Assembly: GCA_949825025.1 (NCBI GenBank)
Contig: OX463786.1
Span: forward strand, 18,733,911 to 18,797,910
DNA from: Siphlonurus alternatus
Lineage: Eukaryota; Arthropoda; Insecta; Ephemeroptera; Siphlonuridae
Reading direction: 5' to 3'
Length of the DNA stretch: 64,000 nt
Under the pieces are notes generated by a model that saw nothing but the letters and a program-made list of their open reading frames with translations, searched no databases and was not told where the DNA came from. Position numbers and translations under genes: made by a program. This document shows positions 38,414 through 61,000 of the stretch, piece after piece; position 1 is the stretch's first letter; each line of letters starts with the position of its first letter.

Positions 38414-41400
38414 TCAAAATATTCAATTAAAATAAACTTGCAGATTGTCCATTAATTAATTAAGTGACTTAATCTTCACCAATACTAACATAACATATGT
38501 ATTATAATTTATTATCAATTACAAGAATTACATATATTATATTAATTTATACTACTTATTAGCTACCTGGTTTCACGGGTTGCAGTTTTTGTGTTGAAGA
38601 TAATTGAATTACAGCAAATTATTTTTAATATTGATAAATATTTAAGAACTCGGAGGTAATTAAATATGATTTATTATTTCAACGCAATCTCCATTAAAAC
38701 TAAACATTTTATTATTTTTTTAAGTTTTTTTTCCAAATCTAGGACTACACAGAGGAAATAGTTGTAATATTTTGAGCAAAAATGAAATCATAGCACAGAA
38801 AATTATTAAGTATCAAAATTTTTTCAATCAATAAAATATAAAAATAATGAAGAAAAAGTTGATATAGTCTTATACAAAATTTCAACAAAAACATTGTAAT
38901 TAATTGAAAATTTCCATCATTTTACTAAACTGATTGAAAATTGCTAAACTCGGAGCGCAGATTCGCTGCCTTCGCTGGACGTAAATTATCCCGCGTCGAT
39001 TTCACCTCTACGTGACCTTGACATTTAATAAGTCAAGGTCGCGGTGACCTGCACGTGTCGTGAGGATGAGTTTGTCGTGTGGGGGAGGTCCCCCAGGGAC
39101 GCAGCCACAAAATATGCAAGGAATGGGGTTGTTAAAGGGAGGTGGGGTGGGGGTTGATTTAGTTTTTTGTTGCTAAAGAATCGGTGTTTGTAAATGTTCA
39201 AATAGCCCCCAATAAAGAGATGACATTTATAATTAAAATTAATACTATATGTACTGTACAGTATATCAGCTGCAGCCAATTGAAATTATTTACATATAAA
39301 CTGCATACTTTTACCACAGGAAAATTGGCAGTTATATAATGATTATTATGCATGCGTGATTCTGGATACCTAAATAATATTATGTTTTTATTTTTATAGC
39401 TATAGAAATTTAACGATTTATCACCCTGCAAATCATGTAAAATAATAATAGAAAAATTAGACAAAAAACAAAGAAAAAATATATTATCAGCTAGATGATT
39501 AATTGCAACTAATATTATGTATTTGTTTGATGTTTGTATATTAAATTTCTCTTCATACTATGCCATCAATTTTATTATAATTTATTAGCTTTTGCTTGTA
39601 TTAGATAATGTAATTACATAATAATAAATATAATATATTTATAAAATCTTACTATATACACTGTATTATAATAATATAATATATAAATATGACACATGAA
39701 TAAGTGATATTAAAAAATAATTTGTTATAATCTAGCATAAATTTTAGCCTAAAAATATTTACGCACCTATAAATTTGATACAAAATCAAATAATAAATCA
39801 ATTTGTAACTAATTCTAAACTAAAATCTGTAATGCTAAGTTCACTATGAATATATAACCCCTATTAAAATGTCTATAAAATTATTAGCACTCTTCGTTAA
39901 GTGTTTTACAACTAAAGTTCAATTATGTTTTAGAAATTCAATTATTTTTAAAATACTAGCTTTATGTCAATATTATTAGGTGTAATAAAAAAACTGATTG
40001 AATTTTCATATAAATTACGTATGTAATATGATACGACCTTAATATAAAAAAACCTGGGCAGATTTGGTTCAAGGTACTCATATATATAATTTTTTATCTT
40101 ACTCTATCATTATATTGTTATAACTTATTTTTTGTTGGGTGTCTATCTTATTATAACCTAAGATCGGGTTATTCAAGTTGGTCTCGTCTCATGTTTTCGC
40201 TTTCACTTTTTTGCTGAGAATTGGGAGCGGTATGGACCACGCCTCAAGTGTATGTAATAAGGTTCAAATTATCTAAGTATCAGACGTATTATGAGCTTTA
40301 ATGACATTATGGGGGAGAATAAAAATTAACAGAGGGGCTGAAATTTTAAATATTCTTTATGGAAAATGAACTTTGTTGATATTTTATCAATCTAAATGCA
40401 GACAAAAAGTTCAGATTTTTATGATTATAACTTGAACCTTAATGCATTTTATAATAATTCATATAATATATTTTTCAGAAGTGGCGGCTGCTTAAATAAA
40501 CCCCTTCATGCATCTTATAGGAGGTGATTGATGACATCTTCTGTCAATTGCCGACCATCCTTACTGAGGTTTTCACGGTTCCCTCAGTCACAACCAGATG
40601 AATGCTGAGATGGATTATTTATTAGGCCATAGCCGCCCGGTCGGCCCCGGTTTGGAAGGGACAAAAACAATCCTCAGCAATGTTAAGTAGGGTCCACGAA
40701 GAGTGGGATGATTAAATTCAGTCACTTAATTGTGACCAATTCCCTAATAATAGTACAAAAGGGTTCAGTTGAAGCTAAAAAATTAAATAAAATAAAATTT
40801 TTGATTTTTTTAAAATTATTATTTCTCGTTGACTTGTTTTATTTTATTTTATTATATTTCCCACATGTTACATACATAACAGTTGGCAGGTGACACTATA
40901 ACATTCCTTTAAGAACAAATCACAACGAGGTTGCGAATAGTATCATAATACAGTAAACTTGTATAAGTTTACTGTATTTGTGTGTAGGAGAGTAGTGAAA
41001 ATTTCAATAAAATTAAAATTTTCTGGTGATTTCCAGATTTAGTGACCTACAATTCATTTCATTAATTCCCAGCTATTTATCAAACACACGCTTTTACAGT
41101 CTAATTATCGACGCACTGAGATTATAACTAACGTCAATTTCCTTTGAGGCCTCGGGACAAATTGCCTCACATTTTACACTGACATACATTATAATATTAC
41201 CCCTATCATTTATAGAACATAATACTTGTGACTTTATCTAATTATTTTTAATATTGATGGAGCATTTATTATGTAGATTAATTATGTAACTCAAAAAAGA
41301 AACTCAGTCAATTAAGATAATTGACATTAAATTTATAACATTATTTACTTTCATAACTTATATAATTTTATGCAGATCAGAAAAAATAATAATTATATTC

Positions 41401-41568
41401 AAAGTGCATCTACTTGTTTCACATTTTCAGATATAAATAATGAGACAATGAGACCATTTATAGACGCAGAGAAACGGACGTACTTTTTATTTTACTTTAT
41501 TCTTGTAAGAGTTATAATTTCTTAACGTAAAACATTGAATCTTTATCCTTCCCTGGGGTCCATTGATA

Positions 41569-41735
41569 AAAAGTAGAGGTGTTCATCCTGACTGAGGTTT
41601 TCCATGGTTCCCTTAGTCTCACATCAGTGAATGTTGGGACGCGTAACAGGCCGTGGCCAACATCCTTTTACCCATTATTACCCCACCTCGAGCTCCAAGC
41701 TAATAAGGGTGCATTCTTGTAAAAAAAAAATAAAA
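41569..41735 (+). mobile_element. SINE-like retroposon, family R1
   Basis: Contains GACTGAGGTTTTCCATGG, GAATGTTGGGACGCG, ACAGGCCGTGGCCAACATCC and GGGTGCATTCTTGTA followed by an A-rich tail. Confidence 0.65.
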
Positions 41736-43672
41736 AATAAAAATAAAGAATAATATCAAATGTGTATAAATTATAATAATAGTCTAGCTACTCTTTCGAT
41801 CTAGCTTACATAAAATAATTTAGTTAGCTTCAATTTAAAGGACATAATTCGTTCAACTCATTTTAATATTTTTTTATGCACTTACCATATCAAATTATGA
41901 CATAAAATTGTAAAGAAAAAAAAATATATTTTTAAATTTTTCTTCGATTAATGCACGTGCAGTTAAATGATTATATATATGACATGATTCTACTACAGAA
42001 AAAAATCTTTTCATTGTTAGCAACAACTTAATGACATCGACCTAAATCTTCGAGAGTGCATTTTATTGCCGCTATAGAATGCACTAAATAACATAACATC
42101 TAACATAAAATTTCTTGTATATAATATTGCCGGCGGGCAGATTGACTCAATGGAAGGTCGCGTGGTAGTGCACCATATAACCTGACCTTCAAGAGCTCAC
42201 AAGGTCACACTAAAAAGGTCACTCACACGTAGAAGTGCACTGAATAGCTGCAATTTGGACCTCGACTTTATAACATTTCCTCGTTGTTGTTGTAAATTGT
42301 AGAACATTCAATGTTAATTATCTGGGTCATATTTTTTTTTTACCTTTTCGTGGGCAGCAAGTGTAGCCAGGTTAAAATAATTAAATTATAGGAGTTTTTC
42401 CTGTAAGGGTAGTTACAACCTAGGTAAGGAAAGTTATAAATGAAATATTTTTTAAAGGACCGAGCATGTGTGATACATATTATGTTGATATTCTAACAAC
42501 CGCGTTACCGCGTTAGTAGAGAATATTCGTGTTTTTTTTTTTGTTTTGTTTTTTTTTTAGAAAAAAAATTAAAATTCAATTAAATATCCTTGATGCCATA
42601 TTTGTACCCTTTCGGGTGCGGCTAGGTATGTAAACCTTTCCAGTAAGAGTTATCTGGGGCTTTTTACCAGACACCCCCAAAATTAATTATTATTGAATAA
42701 AGATATACTAAATTACAAATTTATTAATAAACCATCAATTTATGATATTTGGGATAAATATTGATAAATTAAAAGCCGCTATGCATGTATCTTGCAATGC
42801 TAGAACTGATTCATATAATTTATTAGATATTGGATAATTACGTAGTCATAAAGAACCCCTGGAGGTTATGCAACTCTTCATACGTCCACGCTCGGAGGGT
42901 GGCAGCACCTACAGGGGCTGAAAATGAAAAACCTAACTTTCGATCTGTCCAGAAGTTTTACCAAAAGACTTGTGAAAGTTATATCTTTGATGAATTCATT
43001 TAAATATGAAATATATTTTAAATTATTTAAAACCATAATCACTGTATGTATTATATATATATATATACATTTTTTCTAACAAAATCTAACCATAATATTA
43101 TACTTTTACTATTATATAATAATTTTAGTCCATAACTTTTTTCAATTTTTTGTAAAAGATTTGGTACATGGGCTACCCATCACACTGAAATTTCATAAAT
43201 TTGACAGAAATTAAAGTCTATACTTCTAAATTTATAATTTTTAGGCTAAAATATTATCATGTCAATTGTTTTTAATAAATGTAAATAATATTATTTATTA
43301 AATATACAATTTGTAAGAGATGAAAAAAATAGTAAATATAAGATCAATTTTGCCCTTCATCAAGTTAGAAATAAAAATTCTTTAATTAATGATAAGTTTT
43401 TATTAATAATTTATTTTACACAGTAGGTCACAGTTAAATTAACACACACTCAATCACCAGCCAAAGTTCTACTCATTTATCAACAACATAAACCTACATT
43501 ATGTTACAAGCCCTAAGTTAAATAATTTTGGCTTTTTTTTACATGCATTCAAAAACGTCACTTTTTTTTTAAACCACCAAATTGCATGTTGTTTATTGTA
43601 CTTTGCGATTTAATTTTTTTATCGAAACAAGCAAAATGCAACTTTTAGAATATTATTTATACAAGAATGAGA

Positions 43673-43969
43673 TAATGTGAAAATTTTAGTGGCTTAATCG
43701 AAAGAAGGGGTAAAAATATGGTACTGTGAATTTTTTCAGATTTTTCTGAGACCGGGAACTATTTTTAAAAAATTATTGAAAGTCTATTTTATTATGTCAC
43801 GGGCGGCACTGCCCTATTTTTTTTCTTAAGGAGTGCCGCCCGTGACGTCATCAAAATAGACTTTTAATATTTTTTTAAAAATATTTCCCGGTCTCAGAAA
43901 AATCTGAAAAAATTCACAGTACCATATTTTTACCCCTTCTTTCGATTAAGCTACTAAAATTTTCACATT
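43673..43969. mobile_element. Palindromic MITE distantly related to family M1
   Basis: Outer arms AATGTGAAAATTTTAGTGGCT / CTACTAAAATTTTCACATT. Inner GAGACCGGGAACTATTTTTAA and GGGCGGCACT / AGTGCCGCCC pair. It shares the TTTTTAAAAAATTATTGAAAG block with M1 and carries TGACGTCA at 43843-43850. Confidence 0.75.
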
Positions 43970-44967
43970 CAAATATCTCATTAAATGAATGAAACAAATT
44001 TCAGTAAATAATCACTTTGCTGAAACCGTAAATAAATGAAAATGTAAAGATAGAAATTAATTAAAATATGAAACAGAGCTTAAATAACTTTATAAACATT
44101 GCTGCTTCTGCTAACATATTTTTGTTTTAAATCTATCAAAATAATTTTAATCGTTCCTAAACTTTCCCGGAAATTCCACCAGAAACACAGGATGTCAAAT
44201 TGACTTTTACAATAAATCGTTCAGAGCAGATCCGTTAGTAAAGAACAAATATAACCCAAACAGAGGAAAATATTGTAAAAACTTGTGAATCTAGAACTAA
44301 TTGAAATTAACATTCACATATTTTAAAGGTATGTTTTTGTTGTGAGATGAAATTGTTGAATGAATTAAAAATAGTTGAGATTTTTCATAATTTCTTTTAA
44401 TTAAATGAATAAAGTTTTAACAAATGTTCCAAAGAAAATCAAGAAAAATGCCTCAAATTCATTGACAAATATATTATGAAGGCCATATTTTAGTAATTTG
44501 GACTAGACTTTTTGAAAAAATTCCAACATTTTTTTTTTTTTTAGCTCCATTGTTTTCATTTTTTTTAGCATCAATTTTTGTATCAAAGTTTTTAGTTTTT
44601 TCTTTTTAATTTTGTACAAGTAAAAAATCTGCTCTGTAACAAATTACTGTACTATTCAATCGTCAATCCTGTACATTAAACTCTATCACAACGAAGCAGC
44701 TGCACTGTCACTACGACAACTGTCCAGCAGCTAACTGACAGCGCAGGTAAAATCTTTGTGTCTCTGTCAACATAAAATCTTATATACTCCCTGTAGTGAA
44801 AATTAGGATTATTATAAAACTACTGAAATACCGTACGTACGAAGTCTTAGTTGTGTGTGTGCAGACGTGAGTTGTGGCAATCCAATACGTCAGGAACAAA
44901 AAATATATTTTCAGGGAAATTTCTGGTGAATCATAATATTCTCCATATCATACAGTGTAATAGTTCA

Positions 44968-44969
44968 AA

Positions 44970-45044
<75 letters not shown>
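44968..45044. repeat. (TA)n microsatellite
   Basis: About 75 bases of TA dinucleotides. Confidence 0.95.
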
Positions 45045-45046
<2 letters not shown>

Positions 45047-45180
45047 ATAAATATTAAAGCTGTTATATCATAGAAAATCATTCTATTTATGGCACTGATA
45101 AAAAAAATTAAGATTTTCTTTCTCTCTTATAAATTGTTTTCATACAAAGGTCTTGATAGGACAGTAAGAGGGAGTCATCT

Positions 45181-45606
45181 TAGAAGGTTCAGTAGCCAGT
45201 TCAATAGACTTCTGACGGCGAGCTGGTTCCGTTGGACTGGCTACTGAACCTTCTATGACAACTCCTTACATGGATAACAAAGAAAGAATTAACTTAAAAG
45301 GTTCAGTAGCCAGTTCAATAGACTCCTGACGATGAGCTGGTTCCGTTGGACTGGCTACTGAGCCTTCTATGACAATTCCTTACGTGGATAACAAAGAAAG
45401 AATTAACTTAAAAGATTCAGTAGCCAGTTCAATAGAATCCTGATAATGAACTGGTTCCATTGGACTGGCAACTGAACCTTCTATGACAATTCTTTCCATA
45501 GATAACAAAGAAAGAATTAACTTAAAAGGTTCAGTAGCCAGTTCAATAGACTCCTGACGACGAGCTGGTTCCATTGGACTGGCTACTGAGCCTTCTATGA
45601 CAATTC
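45181..45606. repeat. Tandem array of a hairpin unit, 114-bp period, four copies
   Basis: Each unit is a hairpin (GGTTCAGTAGCCAGTTCAA paired with TTGGACTGGCTACTGARCCTT) plus a spacer ending GATAACAAAGAAAGAATTAAC. The GGTTC/GATTC marks at 45186, 45300, 45414 and 45528 are exactly 114 bases apart. Related units occur at 48056-48290 and 54527-54612, all near or within LETM1. Confidence 0.9.
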
Positions 45607-46697
45607 CCTTTTTTTTATTGCACAACCTAAATCAGTCCATTACACTAGATAGTACTCTTTCCTTTCGTAATATTGGAACACCACAACTCAAATATTGTCA
45701 GGCCCATAGTGAGCTTTCTCAGTACATGTTATACAACAAGTCCCCTCTATACTTAATATTTAAGTACCTCACTTCTAGCATTGTAATTGGCTAAACATGG
45801 TCTTTAAGTATTAAGTATAGATGTGGCAATGAGCACCTCATCAAACATTTTTATTTTAAATAAAAAAATAATGATGATATATTATGAACATAAAAAGTTT
45901 AGGGTATATATATTACTGGTAATCTAAGAAAGTACATTTTAATATTTATTTAAGTTACCACATTTTTTCTATTATGAATTTAAAATTGTTATTTTCATTA
46001 TCGATACAAATTAAATTTTATAAATCCTAATGTATCAAAAACTTGAACAAAAAGAAAATAATAAAAATGTATTTTTCTTTCAGGACCCTTGTTCTGAATC
46101 AACGGTGATGATTTAAGATTCCAAATTTAGTTCAGAAATGCTCACTAGAGGCAGCACCTGGTATATGATAAATACAAGCCTCTAGCACAGTTATCTGAAC
46201 TTTTGGGCATCTCAAATAAATTCCATAAGCAGGAAGAAGACGAAAATTTGGGTAAATAGAGAAAACTTCAGGCAATTTCACTAGTTATTCATATTCAACA
46301 ATTTTAAATCAAAATTAATTTATATTTATAAGTTTTGTTTACTTAATTGCAATTTTTTTCCAATAAATTCAATTAAATATTACAAAACGAAGAAGGTATT
46401 TCAGTTATTTTAATTAAAAATTCAAATTAAGCTATTGAATTATTTTAACTTTAAAAAAATATTTGTCTTAAAAAAAATTATAGAAAAGGAATTCAATATT
46501 AATTAGTCAATATCATGAACAGAAAAATAATTTGGTTTGGGTCCTTTTTCATTCAGGCAAAAGGAGGCATGTATTCAACCAATTCGGGGGTAGGGAAATT
46601 GTAACCCCCAAAACCCTTCCTTATCTATGCCATCGTCCCTGCTTCCTCTGTCACTTGCTTGATTCAGAACATACTGAAACTAAATACGAAGTCAGTC

Positions 46698-56588
<9,891 letters not shown>

Positions 56589-57860
56589 TTTACCATGCTC
56601 GATCACACTATTCGTGCCTGAAGTCACTCAAAACCAAAGGAGAAGCAATGGATGTTACATAAAATAAAGGGCACTACACTGTATTATATTTATTTTAAGA
56701 TTTCTGCTTTGATTTTTTTTTCTTTTGTGACGTAAAAAGGTCAATGGCTGAGAAAGATGCAGCGATCAGGTGATCGGCAAAATGACAAAAAATATTTTTA
56801 GAAATTGCAATAATTTCACTTTCTTTATGAACATATAACTTAAAATTACCTTTGACGACACATAATGTTCTTATATGTAAATTTCTTTGTATTAATAGTA
56901 ATGAATACATTGTGAAACACTCAATTTGACTGAAATATGACACTAGAATGTTCTTGATCACCCAAAAATATCGTCCATCTTTGGTAAATTACGTAATTAC
57001 GATTGTCATTTGAATTTTTTGCAACATCTGATCACCGCGAAAATTTTGAAACAACTTTCTTCGAAACACCCTTGGAAAATTCAGGGACAAAATACACAAC
57101 ACAAATTGATTTCCTTTAAAATAAATCTATCATTAATGAAGCAGACTGGATAGGGCTTGACTTTTTCTGAGCAGTGTCGTAAGAAATAAATCTTTTAATA
57201 CGCAAAATTTGCACAATATAATTCTATAATTATAATTTATGCATTTTCGAGATGTCCACATTGCAGGCTTTTTTTTTTATTAATTTTTTTTTTTTCAGTA
57301 CTATTTTTCACAATTTATAAGAATGCGTGGGTTAGCATTACCCCCCTCCCCCTATTTTTGCTCTCACCAGAGAGTATGGAATAAAATTAAAAGGCTATGA
57401 GTGAATTGATATGAGCCTCCCCCAATCACTGTTAATTTGCTTTAAATTAATTTAAAGCAAATTCAATATATTTTCGGTGAGGTAAAAATATTTTCATTTC
57501 ATTCACAATATTTAACTGGTGTATTCAAGCAATTAGGTAACTATACCATTCAAGCAACTAAACTAATATTCTACACAATTTTATTGTGTTCCTACAATAT
57601 TTAAAACCTGTAATTACTTCACGAAAATAAATTCTAGTCAAAATATTGAATTATTATTCTTGCTTGCATTTATTTGCAAAAAACTATTAACATGATCAGA
57701 ATATTGAATTCACAAGATAATTATTATCTGTACAAAAATAATTAAGTAAAACGGCTCATTAAAAAGTTAAACATTTACGTCACTTAGTAGAGTAATTACA
57801 AATCTATCATGATTAAAACTGGTGTCTTATTATGTTCTTATGTACTCATTTTATTTTATC
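56589..57860. other. Intergenic region between divergent LETM1 and serine protease genes
   Basis: A+T-rich, no coding exon. It should contain the LETM1 promoter (no TATA box evident) and upstream control sequence of the protease. A short palindrome TTTGCTTTAAATTAATTTAA lies near 57436. Confidence 0.5.
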
Positions 57861-57868
57861 TATATAAA
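57861..57868 (+). promoter_or_regulatory. TATA box of the serine protease gene
   Basis: TATATAAA about 150 bases upstream of the ATG at 58012, implying a leader of roughly 120 bases. Confidence 0.55.
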
Positions 57869-58011
57869 GGTATAATAATTTAAATAACAAAACAATTGAA
57901 GTTTCAAATCTTATCTCTCTTTATTCTGGTCCACAAACGTACAACACTTATCTAATCTCAAAGATATAATCTTTGGCACTGTCTCGATCTCGCAGTTGTT
58001 TCGCCATCACC

Positions 58012-61000
58012 ATGTCTGTGGCACCGCTCTTTCTGCTGTTGTTAGGCCCAGGTAAAACCTGTAACATGTCACAACTTGTCAGAGAGGGGAGTTTAGTCAA
58101 CAAGAGGTCAAGGGTAGTTTTCTAATTAAAGCACAAAGATTTCAATTTTAAAAATAACTGACTGAAAATCTAGTTTTTAGATTCTTTTGAGATATGTAAT
58201 TTTTACTTTAAATCAAAGTTCAAATATTAGTTTGGTTAATAAAAACTGGCTTAAAATGCTAAAACATGGTGATAAGAAAAAAATAAAATCTACCTGGCAG
58301 ACATACACAATCAATAAAATTATTGATTACATAATAAAATTATTTCATGGTCACAACATAATCATTCATCATATATTTGAACTTCAAACTATTGATTTTA
58401 CATTACATTTTCTTCACATCTATTACATGCAAGGGCTTAGGCAAGGGGTTCTTTTTGGAATCAGGAACCTTCTCTTGATAATCTTAAATAGGACAAAACA
58501 CACACGGAGTGAGTGAGCTATTTGGCAAAAAGCCCTCCTTGGAAAGTACTGTCCAGTAAACACAACTCTGAACTCTGTCGGTCCAGTGTTGAGAATGTTG
58601 GAACAATACTGTGCCAACACTCTAAAGTATCGGTCCAACACATTTTTTACTGGGTGTTGATATGGTTTGTGTAACTAACGCTGCAATGTTCCAAGTGCTA
58701 GGGGCCAGCCTACATGACCCCCTTATCATTGGAGGACAGCCCGCCTCACTGGGACAAATCCCATGGCAAGCGTCACTGCGAATCAACGGACGCCACGTTT
58801 GCGGAGGCTCGGTCATCAACAGTCGTTGGGTCGTCAGCGCAGCTCACTGCTTCTCAGGTGCCGCAGGACAAGACCTCACGGTAAGTGAACTGATTTAATT
58901 GTGCTTGCAAATATAAATGGTGACCATCGTATTGCATTCAGAGAGCAGAAGCTTGTTTTTCTTTTTACACTATAATGGATAAACTGCATGATTTTTTTTT
59001 TGTTTTGTTTTTGGTGCAGAAATTAATGGAAGGTGCAAAGTTATGCTACTCAGGAACTATTTGTTTAAAAAAATATACATTGAAAATACAGAGAAGCGTC
59101 ACTTAATTCTTAATAAAAGTACAGGACTTGAAAGTGGTGTAGGTTCAAACCTGAACTTTGAATAACTTTTTAGCAACGCTTCCTGAACTCTAAAAAAAAT
59201 CATTCAGGTTGGTATATTATGGATATTATCAAAGCTACATCTCCCATCTATGTTTGCAAGCAAGGTTTTCTGTCTCGAGCCTTGCTCAGCTGTTGACGTA
59301 GACTTTGATTCAGGTTGCCGTTGGTTTTCTCTCCACCTCCAGCCCCGAGGCCAGCCAGCAAGTTGTCGGAGTCTCCCAGTTTCTCATCCATGAGGGATAC
59401 ACTCCGTGAGTTTCTCTACCATCTTTACTATCATTAAGATATTGGTTGAATTGCTGACCTGTGGTCTTACGAGTAAATAACAATTTAAGTTTGTATGTAT
59501 TTTCAATCACAATTTTATAATCAAAGTAGACGATTAACTTCAAATGCAGGTTAAATGCCTTAAATATACATTTATTTTAAAGTTAATACTTATTAACTTA
59601 TTCAAAACCAATTTACTGTTTTTTTTTTTTTTTTTTTTTTTTTTAGTAACTGCTTATTTATTTAAAGAAGATAGAAACAAATACGATAGAAAAAGATTTG
59701 TTGGGAAGGGAGATAGTTCGAGCTTTTAGCCCTCAGTGACCAAGCAAAAAGAGAAACATTAATTAAAACAACGCTTATTATTAAATGTTCTCTTTTTTGC
59801 TTGGTCACTGACGGCTAAAATCAAACTATCTCCCTTCCCAACAAATTTTTTTCTATCGTATTTGTTTCTATCTTCTTTAAATAAATAAATATCGCTTGGT
59901 TTGATTTTTCAAATAATTAATTAGTAACTACTAAAGAAGGAAATAATTTTATCTTTCCAAATATTGTTTTAATTTTAAATCCCTGCAAGGACTGTACTCA
60001 ACCTTTCTGTCTATTTTACAATCTCCTGATTTTTTCGTTTTATTGAACTGAACAAACCAAATCCTCAATACAAACTTACTGTTACCTGCGTCTAAACCAC
60101 ACTGTAACTAACCACATTGCAGGGTCACTGATGAGAATGATATCGCGATGGTACAACTTGCCTCTGCTCTCACATTCAACAACAACGTCAAGCCGATCCA
60201 ACTACCCAGCCAAAACTACATTCCCGACGGTGAGACCCTGTACTTTGTTTAGTGCAATATGGAGTATCGTCCTCAATTTTTTTTATTGCAGAAATGGATA
60301 GAGAGTGCAAAGTTATGTTACCCTGATTTTTTTCAGATTTTTTTGAGACCTGGAAATATTTTTAAAAAATTATTGAAAGTCCTTTTTGTGACGTCACGCG
60401 GCGGCAAGTCCTATCTTTTTCTTAAGGAGCGGCGTCTCGTGACGTCACGAAAGGGACTTTCAACAATTTTTTAAAAATAGTTCCCGGGCTCTAAAAAATC
60501 TGAAAAAAATCAGGGTAGCATAACTTTGCACCCTCTATCCATTTCTGCAATAAAAAAAATTGAGGACAATACTCTATTGAATCATGGAAAAATGCAAGTT
60601 TCAAGTTTTCTTTTGGGGGGCTATTTTACAATGTTATTTCACTAGGAATGGATGCTAATACAATTTAGGACCCTTGAGAGTGTAAAATTTTTGACGAAAT
60701 ATGTAGATATAATTTTTCTTTTTTGCCTGCTACTACAAAATTAATAATTATTTAATTTTATTAATTATTAATTTTTGTACTAACAATACTACTGATAACT
60801 ATTTAATATTTAATTTATTGATTTAGAGATTGAAATTTGATTTTTTTGACATTTCAAAGTCAAGTTCTATGCTCTAAGTCATTAAAAAAAGAAGAAAATT
60901 CGTTAACACACACAAAAATTAATATACTTGAGTCTTTTATTAATAATAACAAAAATTAATAGTAGCAGGTTATAAAGAAAAATTACACCTTCATCTTTCA

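Larger units (their letters stand above)
35322..46697. other. Gene-free stretch, cuticle gene to LETM1
   Basis: A+T-rich, with dispersed repeat pieces: R1 scraps at 36861-36902 and 40548-40615, an R1 copy at 41569-41735, the R2 repeat at 37835-38075, palindromes at 38132-38253 and 38285-38413, an M1-related palindrome at 43673-43969, (TA)n at 44968-45044 and the 114-bp tandem array at 45181-45606. Slightly more complex segments (38.94-39.12 and 42.1-42.3 kb) have no splice-consistent open frame. Confidence 0.5.

Noticed and set aside
45181..45606. CRISPR-like array
   Set aside because: The units are whole 114-bp hairpins with conserved spacers in a eukaryotic intergenic region next to LETM1.
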